Positions 35,244 to 45,267 of a DNA stretch of 64,000 nucleotides are shown one piece after another. How positions within the stretch are numbered: the stretch's first letter is position 1; every line of letters begins with the position of its first letter. The DNA comes from Brachyhypopomus gauderio. Its lineage: Eukaryota; Chordata; Actinopteri; Gymnotiformes; Hypopomidae. The notes below the pieces were generated by a model. That model saw nothing but the letters and a program-made list of their open reading frames with translations, was not told the DNA's origin and did no database searches. The stretch is from positions 10,941,414 to 11,005,413 of the forward strand of contig NC_135211.1 of NCBI RefSeq assembly GCF_052324685.1, written 5' to 3'. The position numbers and the translations under genes are program-made.

Positions 35244-38200
35244 GAATACTTCGCCACCTCAACAGACGGCAGACTCCGACGGTGTGGCACGGGCTGTCGT
35301 TGCTCAAGGACAGCTCCTGGGACAGCATCAACAGCACTTCGGTGAGATCAGTACGTCCTTGGATAACATCTCAAGACAACAGGACGACTACCAACAGCAG
35401 TTGGCCAGTATGGCACAAAACATGCAGGAGATCACCTCACAGCTACAGAGGATGGCTGTTGCTGCACCTGATGCCCCAGCAGAGGTACCCACCGAGAATC
35501 CGGCCCCCGCCCTGTACTACACCGTTAGCAAACCCGACAAATACGACGGAAAACCGGAAGCCTGCCGTGGATTCTTGCTTCAATGTGAGATCTACTATAA
35601 CAACAACCCCCCTAGCTCTGATCACAGAAAGATCGCCTTCTTTATCTCACGTCTCACCGGAGAGGCTTTGGAGTGGGCCACAGCCACTTGGGAGAATACG
35701 AGGGGGCTGACGTATGACCAGTTCATTACACAGTTCAAGGCGGTATTCGATCACCCTCATGGAGGAAGATCCTGCGGGGAACTGCTTCCCAAACTGAGAC
35801 AGGGCAGGCGCTCAGTAGCGGTTTATGCGAGGGAATTCCGCACCATAGCAGCTGGTAGCGGATGGAACGAGGCGGCTCTCATGGTTACTTACCGTAACGG
35901 ATTGAGAACGGAGGTCCTCCAGGAAGTGGCCTGTCGGGACGAAGGGCTCAACTTGGACCAGCTCATCACACTCACGATCCGAATCGATCATCTGCTAAAC
36001 GAGCGTAGGAGCACCCAGTCCAGGCAGGTCGTCCCTTCCTCACCTGCTGTCACTCGGGAGACTGAGCACCACAGGGCGGACGAGCCTATGCAGTGCGACT
36101 CCTCTCGTCTCACTCCGGAGGAACGAAGAAGACGCTTTGAGGGCAACCTATGTTTGTATTGTGGGGAACCCGGGCATGTGGTGAGGAACTGTACCCAGAC
36201 CACCAGAAACAAACCCGGCAGCCAACTCCGGTCCACCAGGGTGAGTGTTGACCAACCAGAGCTGTGCAAATCTCTCACACTACCAGTCGTCATACATTCG
36301 CCTGCTACTGCGTATGCTTCCACAGCGTTAATCGATTCAGGAGCCGAGGGAAACTTCATACGCGAGGCTCTCGCAGTGGATTTGGGGTTCACGCTTGAAC
36401 CCCTCGTCCGAAAAATCTCTTTGTCCGCTCTGGATGGGGCGCCTGTAGGAGGGGGTTTTGTGTATAAGCAAACAGTACCCATTAAAGTTCAAGTTGGTGC
36501 ATTTCACACGGAAGATATGTCGTTCTTTGTGGTTAGTTCATCTGTATTCCCCATTGTGTTAGGCCTGCCTTGGCTTCGCAAACATAACCCACAGGTTTCC
36601 TGGAAGACCCGAGAGCTAATCAAATGGTCCTCCTACTGCTTGGAGAATTGCATACACACCGCTTGTCTACGGCTCCTGTCCACTAGTATTGAAAGTCCCG
36701 AGACGGCGGAATCCAAGGCTTGTTCACTCCCACCAGAGTATCATGATCTGAAAGCAGTGTTCAGTAAGGAGAACGCTACTCACCTCCCCCCTCATCGACC
36801 TTACGACTGTGCCATCGACCTCTTGGAGGGAGTCTCCTTTCCTAAAGCGAGGATTTATCCCCTGTCCAGGGAGGAGGAGAGAACTATGGAGGAGTACGTT
36901 ACTGAAGCCTTACAGCAGGGTTTTATTCGCCCTTCCACCTCGCCTATTGCATCAGGTTTCTTCTTTGTGCGAAAGAAAGACGGAGGACTCCGGCCTTGTA
37001 TCGACTACCGAGGCGTCAATCTGATATCCAAGAGGTATCCGTATCCTCTACCACTCATTCCCGCAGCACTAGAACAACTCCGTGAGGCCAAGCTGTTTAC
37101 AAAATTGGATCTCAGAAGCGCCTACAACCTTGTGCGAATAAAAAAGGGAGACGAGTGGAAGACCGCTTTTCACACCACCAGAGGGCACTACGAGTACACG
37201 GTGATGCCTTACGGCTTAAGTGTAGCCCCTTCGGTCTTTCAAGCTTTTATCAACGATGTGTTGCGAGCGTTCTTAGGGAAATGCGTTATCGCTTACATTG
37301 ATGACATCTTAATATACTCCCCAGACATGAAGACACACATTGAACACGTGCGCCAGGTGCTACGTACCCTACTACAGAATCAACTATATGTCAAACTAGA
37401 AAAGTGTTTGTTTCACCAGTCATCAGTGTCGTTCCTAGGCTACGAAATCAGCTCAGGGGGCGTGACCATGGACGACAACAAGATCCAGGCTGTCCTTCAA
37501 TGGCCCATACCACGTACGGTACGTCAATTACAAAGTTTTCTAGGGTTCGCAAATTTCTACCGACGTTTCATCCGCAGCTACAGCTCCGTGGCGGCGCCCC
37601 TCACTGCTCTGTTGAAAGGAAAACCCAAGCAGCTCCAGTGGACCGCGGAGGCAGAACAAGCCTATAGGAACCTCAAGCGTGCTTTCACTAGCTCACCTGT
37701 GCTGAAGCATCCTGACCCATCGGCTCCGTTCATAGTGGAAGTTGACGCCTCCAACGTGGGTGTGGGTGCAGTCCTGTCGCAACGGGTTGGTGAGTCTCGA
37801 ATGCATCCAGTGGCATATTACTCTCACAAGTTGTCTGCGGCGGAGAGAAACTACGGCATCGGGGAACGTGAACTCCTGGCGATAAAGTTGGCGTTGGGGG
37901 AATGGCGTCACTGGTTGGAGGGAGCTGATCACCCATTTCGTGTCATTACTGACCACAAGAATCTGGAATACATACGCAACGTGCAGAAGCTGTCTCCACG
38001 TCAGGCGCGGTGGGCGCACTTTTTCGAGAGGTTTAACTTCACTATTACCTACCGTCCTGGGCAGAGGAATACAAAGGCAGACGCTCTGTCGCGTATGTAC
38101 CAAGAGGAGGGGGAGGCTAGCGACGGTAAACCGGGAACCGTTATCCCGTCCGAGCTCATAGTCTCTTCTATACGTTGGGATATTGACGAGGAAATTACAG

Positions 38201-39741
38201 CACTACTGAAGGACACGGAAATACCTGCAGAATGTCCGCCAGAAAAAACCTATGTCCCCCCGGCATGTCGTGACCGGCTTTTGGCATGGGCCCACACATC
38301 TCCCACTACAGGTCACCCAGGGGAGACACGCACACATCAGCTCCTCACCCGGAGATATTGGTGGGAGAGCATGACCGCGGACGTGCACAGGTATGTCGCC
38401 TCATGTTCAACGTGTTCACAGTGCAAAACCCCGAAGTCTCTTCCAGCAGGCAAACTCCACCCCCTGCCCGTGCCGGTGAGACCCTGGACCCACTTGGGAT
38501 TGGACTTCGTGACTGACCTGCCGGATTCGGAAGGCTACACCACCGTACTTACGGTGGTAGATAGATTCTCACGGGGAGTACGCTTCGTTCCCTTTCCCGG
38601 TATCCCAAGCGCTTTTCAAACCGCTGAGGCAGTATTCCAACACGTCTTTCGCAATTATGGAATCCCAGAGGACATAGTAACAGACCGGGGACCGCAATTC
38701 ACCTCTCGAGTATGGTCGGCATTCCTAGAACGACTCGGAATCGCGGTGAGTCTCACTTCCGGATACCACCCTCAGTCTAACGGTCAGTGTGAGCGAATCA
38801 ACCAGGAACTCGGGAAGTTCTTAAGGATGTTCTGTCTAAATAACCCTACTGATTGGTCTAGGTTTCTCCCGTGGGCAGAGATGGCCCAGAATTCGCTAAC
38901 CAGCTCCGCTACAGGTCTTACGCCGTTCGAATGTTGTCTAGGTTACCAGCCGAACATGGCACCATGGACAGCGACACAATCCGACGTCCCCGCTGTTGAC
39001 GACTGGATCACGCGTAGCGAGAAAGTCTGGGAGGAGACGCATCGACGCATCAACACGGTATTACAGCGCAACAAGGCGAAGGCTGATCGTCGGCGTGGTC
39101 CCAACCCGGACTATGAGGTGGGGGATCGGGTATGGTTATCCACGAGAGACATACGTCTGAGAGGTTACTGTCACAAGCTCAAACCCAGGTTCATAGGACC
39201 GTTCCGGATCACCAAGCGTGTCAACGAGGTGACATACAGAATCGAGCTTCCACCACACTACCGAATAAACAACTCCTTTCACGTGTCCCTGCTGAAACCT
39301 GCTACTACGGGTCCCCTGGACGAGGCTGCTATAGAGGACGTTCAGCCTATAACCATTGATTACGACGGTACTCCCGTCTACACCATACGTGCAATTCTAG
39401 ACTCCAAACGTCGTGGTAATGTTCTGCATTATTTGATAGATTGGGAGGGATTCGGCTCGGAGGAACAGCGATGGGTGCCGGCTAAGGACGTCTGGGACAA
39501 AGGAATGGTGGCGGATTTCCACCGCCGGTATCCTGGGCGACCGGCGCCTCGCCCCCGGGGCCGCCCCAGGGGTACAGCGATCCTTCCCCCTCCTGCGGCT
39601 GGTGGGCGTCGCGGACGTCCTCGGCGCTCGGCCGTTCCGGCCGCCTCGGGGGAGGGTACTGTCACGACCTCCGACCCAGCGGACTCCAATTCCCAGCATG
39701 CTCAACCACGACGGCGGAGATCCGCCTCCCCGGAGTATTAG
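35227..39741 (+). CDS. Gag-Pol polyprotein of the chromovirus
   Basis: Single frame of about 1,504 residues from MFPASQNTSPPQQ. Gag with a CCHC knuckle (CLYCGEPGHVVRNC, about 36148-36190). Retropepsin-like protease (ALIDSGAEGNFI, about 36327-36362). Reverse transcriptase with FTKLDLRSAYNLV and AYIDDILIYS (about 37105-37320). RNase H (EVDASNVGVGAVLS, TDHKNLEY, about 37738-37970). Integrase with a zinc-binding H/C region (GHPGETRTHQ...CSTCSQCK) and DDE core (LDFVTDLPDSEG, GYHPQSNGQCERINQE, about 38320-38960). C-terminal chromodomain (VLHYLIDWEGFGSEEQRWVP, about 39420-39480), which in this clade guides insertion to marked chromatin. The start lies in the last bases of the 5' LTR and the end in the 3' LTR. 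A virus-like element gene, not a host gene. Confidence 0.93.
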   Translation: MFPASQNTSPPQQTADSDGVARAVVAQGQLLGQHQQHFGEISTSLDNISRQQDDYQQQLASMAQNMQEITSQLQRMAVAAPDAPAEVPTENPAPALYYTVSKPDKYDGKPEACRGFLLQCEIYYNNNPPSSDHRKIAFFISRLTGEALEWATATWENTRGLTYDQFITQFKAVFDHPHGGRSCGELLPKLRQGRRSVAVYAREFRTIAAGSGWNEAALMVTYRNGLRTEVLQEVACRDEGLNLDQLITLTIRIDHLLNERRSTQSRQVVPSSPAVTRETEHHRADEPMQCDSSRLTPEERRRRFEGNLCLYCGEPGHVVRNCTQTTRNKPGSQLRSTRVSVDQPELCKSLTLPVVIHSPATAYASTALIDSGAEGNFIREALAVDLGFTLEPLVRKISLSALDGAPVGGGFVYKQTVPIKVQVGAFHTEDMSFFVVSSSVFPIVLGLPWLRKHNPQVSWKTRELIKWSSYCLENCIHTACLRLLSTSIESPETAESKACSLPPEYHDLKAVFSKENATHLPPHRPYDCAIDLLEGVSFPKARIYPLSREEERTMEEYVTEALQQGFIRPSTSPIASGFFFVRKKDGGLRPCIDYRGVNLISKRYPYPLPLIPAALEQLREAKLFTKLDLRSAYNLVRIKKGDEWKTAFHTTRGHYEYTVMPYGLSVAPSVFQAFINDVLRAFLGKCVIAYIDDILIYSPDMKTHIEHVRQVLRTLLQNQLYVKLEKCLFHQSSVSFLGYEISSGGVTMDDNKIQAVLQWPIPRTVRQLQSFLGFANFYRRFIRSYSSVAAPLTALLKGKPKQLQWTAEAEQAYRNLKRAFTSSPVLKHPDPSAPFIVEVDASNVGVGAVLSQRVGESRMHPVAYYSHKLSAAERNYGIGERELLAIKLALGEWRHWLEGADHPFRVITDHKNLEYIRNVQKLSPRQARWAHFFERFNFTITYRPGQRNTKADALSRMYQEEGEASDGKPGTVIPSELIVSSIRWDIDEEITALLKDTEIPAECPPEKTYVPPACRDRLLAWAHTSPTTGHPGETRTHQLLTRRYWWESMTADVHRYVASCSTCSQCKTPKSLPAGKLHPLPVPVRPWTHLGLDFVTDLPDSEGYTTVLTVVDRFSRGVRFVPFPGIPSAFQTAEAVFQHVFRNYGIPEDIVTDRGPQFTSRVWSAFLERLGIAVSLTSGYHPQSNGQCERINQELGKFLRMFCLNNPTDWSRFLPWAEMAQNSLTSSATGLTPFECCLGYQPNMAPWTATQSDVPAVDDWITRSEKVWEETHRRINTVLQRNKAKADRRRGPNPDYEVGDRVWLSTRDIRLRGYCHKLKPRFIGPFRITKRVNEVTYRIELPPHYRINNSFHVSLLKPATTGPLDEAAIEDVQPITIDYDGTPVYTIRAILDSKRRGNVLHYLIDWEGFGSEEQRWVPAKDVWDKGMVADFHRRYPGRPAPRPRGRPRGTAILPPPAAGGRRGRPRRSAVPAASGEGTVTTSDPADSNSQHAQPRRRRSASPEY

Positions 39742-40051
39742 CCAGCTGTAGCCTATTACGCTTGTTTTATATAAGACCAGTCATGAGTGTGCTACGTTGC
39801 GAAGTATTGCCGACATTCCATTGGAAGCGTACCAAGCCTTATTCGTGTATGATACCCTGGTTTGACCTGTATTGTGTGTTCCGTGTTCCCCTCTCTTGGA
39901 TTAGCCCTCTGGTACCTCTGCTCGTTTGTATTGCTGTAGTGTATGAACCTGGACTGCCCCCGACCTCTCTTTGGATCTCCCTGTTATCATTAAATCTTAC
40001 TTTATTGAACGTCTGCAAGCGTCTGTGTAGCGTCATGTTTCCAGCATCACA
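39660..40051 (+). repeat. 3' LTR of the chromovirus
   Basis: 392 bp, TGTCACGACC to CAGCATCACA, followed by the ACTTT duplication. Confidence 0.95.
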
Positions 40052-40239
40052 ACTTTTTTCTAACACTCAATAATTGTCTCTTTTTGTGCAGGTTGACTTG
40101 CAAGACAGGTGCCGCCTTCATCCAAAAAAAGGTATGAATTGAAAATACAAACGTTCCTTTAAATGGCTATGACAAAACAGACTGAATATGACAATGTTTT
40201 GTATGTTGTTTTATTGTGTACAATACATTATTTAATTTT

Positions 40240-41350
40240 TGGACAATTAAACAAAGAGCGAAAGAATGGGATGATAGAGACATACAGTCGATTCAGGCAA
40301 CAGGGCGGGGGCAGAGCCCAAATTTAGAAAAAGAAAACAATACAACAGGTCTAGATGGCGATGATGACAACATAGAATTCATGGACTGTCAAAGTACTGT
40401 GTGTGACAGTGACTTTGGTTCCTGTAATAATGATTTACCTGAATTTAATTCTGGATCTGACTCTGAAACGGAGTGTGACTCTTTACAGGATGAACTTGCG
40501 AAATGGGCCCCACATTATGCACAATGCCGTAAATGCCCTGCTAGATGTCCTTGGCAAGCATCACCCAACTTTACCTAGATATGCTAGGACACTATTAGGT
40601 ACAAGTGAATTTGCAATTCAGGAGAAAGCCAGTGGTCAGTACTGCTACTTTGGTGTGCTTCACTCAATAATGCACATTCTACAAAAAAACAAGTATTTAT
40701 TGATCAGTGACAAACATTTGAAACTTCTAATCAACATTGATGGGCTGCCACTTTTCAAAAGTTCACCAACACAACTATGGCCTATTCCTGTAACTGTTGT
40801 AAACTTACCACACCATGAGCCTGTCACAATTGGACTGTTCTGTGGTGCAAGAAAGCCTGATTCAGCAAGTGAGTTTCTTGATGACCTCGTATCAGAGATA
40901 GTTTAACTGGAAGATGGGTTTGACTTTGAGGGAATCAGGCTACTCTTAAAGGTCTCCTCTGTGGTTTGTGATGCACCGGCACGTGGTTTTGTTAAGTGTG
41001 TAAAAGGTCACACGGTACCATGGGTGTGAGAAATGCACACAGGACGGAGTTTACATGGACAACAGAATGACATATCCAAGAACGGACATGCCACTCAGAA
41101 CCGATGGAAGTTTAAAAAATAAGACAGATTCAGATCACCACCTTGGTATTTCACTTTTAGAAAGAACATCTTCAGGAATGGTCTCTGGGTTCCCTCTTGA
41201 TTATATGCACCTTGTGTGCCTAGGTGTCATGCGGCGACTTCTTCACCTGTGGCTGAAGTTAGGTCCTCTCACTTGCAGGCTGTCTGGGTTTCAGCAAAAC
41301 CTATTAACAGAACAACTGCTGGGTGCTCAGAGCTGCATGCCTCTAGATAT
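40240..41350 (+). pseudogene. CACTA/EnSpm-like (Transposase_21-type) transposase relic
   Basis: Plus-strand pieces in changing frames. An acidic N-terminal block (ENNTTGLDGDDDNIEFMD..., DSDFGSCNNDLPEFNSGSDS) is followed by LLDVLGKHHPTLPRYARTLL, LLINIDGLPLFKSSPTQLWP and IGLFCGARKPDSASEFL. The next part, after a stop, reads VVCDAPARGFVKCVKGHT and then SGMVSGFPLDYMHLVCLGVM. The DGLPLFKSS...WP and CDAPAR patches recall the tnp2/Transposase_21 family of animal CACTA elements. A frame change near 40500, a stop near 40905 and another break near 41020 are seen, so it is dead. The family assignment is from memory and only moderately sure. Confidence 0.5.
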
Positions 41351-41739
41351 GTGAAATCAAGTTTGTTTCTGCATTTGATTCTGATAATGGCAATATAACT
41401 AGACACATTGTATTGTATTGTAGTTTTCGCCCTTAGAAAATTCGACGTTTCCTATAACGATTTTCCAATAGTTTTTTCAAAGACATTTCTTTAGATTTAT
41501 TTGTTAGTTATATGATCTCCATCTCAATATTGTTACAATGAAGATCAAATGTCCACATGTCAAATTATATTAACAAGACAATGGTTTTCATGTGTCCTAA
41601 TTTTTCACAAAAAAGTACATTATCCAAAACATAATCAGATGTTATCCATAGTCAGATCGTTTTATACAAGCTAAGAATACACAGAGCAAAGTCCTGTTTT
41701 CTAGGCAGTGACTTTTTCCTTAAATTTCCATGTTAACAG

Positions 41740-41844
41740 CACCTACACCACAACAAGGGCAAACAAGGTGGAACATGCCCAATACGTACACATGGCCATC
41801 TCAGGACACAAGACAAGGCCAGGATGTTCTTCATCATACAAATG
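41740..41844 (+). other. Possible small proline/glutamine-rich exon
   Basis: Preceded by TTAACAG and followed by G|GTGAGT. It reads PTPQQGQTRWNMPNTYTWPS in the phase usable by later exons. A similar piece (PTAQQGPSRRFINN) lies at about 41985-42030 after AAACAG, so it may be a duplicated exon of the DUF4806-type gene. Confidence 0.35.
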
Positions 41845-42026
41845 GTGAGTTTACCTTGAACTTTACAAGCCATATACACCCATGCATCTCCTTGTATCTA
41901 TGCTTACTGTCTATAAACATATTTACAATCACTTCTTAGATTACTCAAATTCACATGTTTATTTAAACCTTGTACTGTAAACAGCACCCACTGCACAACA
42001 GGGACCCTCAAGGCGGTTCATCAATA

Positions 42027-42515
42027 ACACAGGTCAACAGCATTTTTGGGGCCAAAGATATTTCAACGAATTTAGGGTAACTTTTGGGTGCTGATTCTGA
42101 ATATGTCATCAGTTTTGCCAGATTGGCTCAAGTTTTTGAGATTTTTCGTGAAATGTGTAAAAAAAAACACACTATTTGTGGTGCCCAAGACTTGTCTTGG
42201 TCCCCAAGCATAACCCCAAAATAGGCCAAATACACTTTTTTATGAAGTCTGTTATGTTTCTTCTATGTTTTTGCAGTGTATATTCACCACAAATGTAACA
42301 GAATGTGTCTGGATCGTTATTACAACTTCTTCTTGGGCTATAAATGCTATATGCTAATGCTATATAAGTGCTATAAATATGATACCAAAAATCTCAAAAA
42401 CTTGAGCCAATCTGGCAAAACTGATAGCATATTCAGAATCAGCACCCCAAAAATACCCCAAATTCATTAAAATATTTTGGGCATCAGTAAATATATTTTT
42501 TTTGTTGACCTGTGT
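42027..42515. mobile_element. MITE with about 125-bp terminal inverted repeats
   Basis: The ends ACACAGGTCAACA and TGTTGACCTGTGT lead into long complementary arms (TTTTGCCAGATTGGCTCAAG on the left, its complement on the right). The total is 489 bp. I could not define a clear target duplication. Confidence 0.8.
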
Positions 42516-42608
42516 AATCAGTGCACACGTAAGTTTGGTCTTTAAGACAAAGTAGTTTATAAATTGCTTACAATGAGTAAAAGGATAACTTCTATCTTAT
42601 TTTTGCAG

Positions 42609-45192
42609 CTGTAGACAGAACAGAGGCACTGAGAGAGATGGACCTGAAGATTACTTACCTTACATCACTTGTTGAGTCTCTTGTCGGTGGCAGGCGAATT
42701 TTGTCCCCACAACAGGTCCAGGATGAGGAGGAAATGAATGTTTTCCCACTAAATTCAATGGAGGCCCTAGAAGATTTAGAGAAAAGACTGTTAGACAATG
42801 GGCTGAAGCAAAGGATGGTAAGTTAATTTATAGATGATTTCTCATTACAGTATTTCTCAGTCGATTTGGTTCATTTCTCAGATCAGAACTGAAATTTTCA
42901 AATCTGTTCATTCAGTCTCCACATCTCCTTGTCACTTGTGCACATCATAATTGCATTTCTCATTGTGTTTCACATTTTGCAAATGCTTTTGTACATTTTG
43001 CAAATGGACATGGAAAATTGTCTTTTGTTTTTTACATTATCAATTGCTTATGTTATGTTTATCAAAATGTGTTGTACGGATTGTCTGTTGAATTGTCTTA
43101 CTCCCCAAAACATTTAGTCTTTAGGTCATCGCCTAGGTCATTACTTGCAAAAGTGCTGAACATGTTGTCATAATCTCTAAGACAAAATTGTACTTTTTTT
43201 TGTTGTCGTTACATTTTGGTAATTTTATCCTAACTTGATTAAATTATTTGCAGGTGAGCATTCAGTTACAGTAAGTAAGGGAATTTTCTGAAGGTTTAGA
43301 TCAACCAATGGTCTCAACCACAGGTCAGAGGTGCGTCTCATGAACCTTTACTGTAATTGACAAACATTTATAGACGCTAAACACTACAGTAGCCTACCCC
43401 TCGCTGCAGAAGCAAAAGTCCAGGGGGTGGAGCTGGATCTAGATCCAACTCCTCCTCTTTTGGTCATTTAAATTCATCACATTTCAATTGGTCATTAAGC
43501 TAACATGTGTCGCTTACGTTTTCCGACCAGGAAATATAAATCCAATAAATTCACCCTTAAGACTTTTACCGTTTAAAGATCAAAATGTTCTTTAAATGTT
43601 TTATAAATTACACAATACACATTTTTTTAAGTTTACAAGGAATTGTAAAAGTGGACAGGAATAATGATCTATGCAGAATGGACAGTGGTATTTACTGCAA
43701 CATGTAGTGCACTGCACAACTGAAAGCGTCTGCTTTTTTCAAAACCGTGATATGCATCTATAGTTGGATGGAAAAATATAAATAGCATTATATTAGTTGT
43801 TGTGAAGTTTTTCGGTGAACTGGTTAATGAGGATCATGGCCGTTACATGCATGCACTACTGAATAACAATCCCCCTTGAAGTGTCCATGCGGTACTGAAC
43901 AGCACAACCATTATAAATTATAAGTAACTACAGCAAACACTAATTAATTTAACAGTTTATGTCCAATATGAAGAACACAACATACATAAGTATTTAATAC
44001 ATCTGTATTCTGTTTAGCTAACCCCTCATCTTCTAACATCAGTTTTTACCGTCACTTACTTAGGCACCTTGATTAGATAAACTTAACAGCGGTTGTTCGT
44101 GCAAACAGAAACAGTCAGATTTAGTATAATCACCAAAGGAAACTAGTTACTAGCATTAGCAAGATGAAAATTGGTTTATTATGAACTTACTTTCACATTC
44201 GTGATTGTTCACATATGAACGGCAAGTGAGTAAATAAGAATAGCAATTTAGGATGGCAACAGTGATTTGGAATGGCTAATCTGATACAACTCCTCCTGCG
44301 TAGTGCACGACGGTGGGAGGAGTTTTGCTTCTGCAGCGAGGGGTATCTCCAAATAAGGGCAACAATTGTGGACCATATTGTACATGTAAGTCATGGTTTT
44401 ATAATGGCTGAATCTGGTCACTGGGTGCAGCTGAATATTGGAAGGACAAACAATATTGCTGTACAAAATTGATTCCAGGCCAATTTCTTTCTGTCAGTCT
44501 CCCACATACAGTCATGTGTAAATTTGTGTTCTGTGTAACTGTGTTTTGTGTGTAACATGTATTGTTTCATTTGATATACCACAGAATGTGCAGCATTCTT
44601 GAAATCAAAAGCTTAGTTTCCATCAGAATATATTTACAGTCTGCACTGACTGTGACTTATTGTTACACTGACAACATGGCTAAGTATTTTGACTGCCTTG
44701 TTCATAGGCGTTGGCAAACAGACTAGATATTCTGATGGCACTGACAAATTGACTGACCTAAATATTTGCTTTTGAGGCAAAAACAAAGAATTTTGAGTGA
44801 ATTATGTGTTTTTGCCGGTATTTCATTGAGTTTTGCTGTTTTGAGAAATGCACTTGTTGTGATGCCAGTGTAAATCATGATGTGAGAAATGTACCAAATC
44901 GACTGAGAAAAACTGTGAATCAAATTTAGCTACCACCAACTCCCTATCTCCACAAATATGGACTTGTGCTAACGAGCCGCCCAATGGAGGATGGGTTCCC
45001 TTTTGAGTCTTGGTCCTCCCAAGATTTCTTCCTAATCCCCACCATCATAGGGAGTTTTTCTTTGCCACTATCACCTTTAGCTTGCTCATTAGGGAACTGG
45101 ACCCATACGATTGTAAAGCTGCTTTGTGACAACATGTTTTGTAAAAAGCGCTATATATAGATATATATATTATATATATATTATATTACATT

Positions 45193-45267
<75 letters not shown>

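Larger units (their letters stand above)
34852..40051 (+). mobile_element. Ty3/Gypsy chromovirus LTR retrotransposon, whole-looking and young
   Basis: Two direct 392-bp LTRs (34852-35243, 39660-40051) start TGTCACGACC and end CAGCATCACA. A perfect 5-bp target duplication, ACTTT, lies at 34847-34851 and 40052-40056. By eye the LTRs are indistinguishable, so the insertion is very recent on a genomic time scale. One uninterrupted gag-pol frame lies between them, and I see no breaks. The order protease, reverse transcriptase, RNase H, integrase, chromodomain places it in the chromovirus clade. No envelope gene is present. It landed in the transposon island between the P/YqaJ relics and the CACTA-like relic. 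Confidence 0.95.

Noticed and set aside
44248-44466. Minus-strand frame with MVHNCCPYLEIP
   Set aside because: It runs over the terminal inverted repeat of a non-coding element and has no recognisable family.
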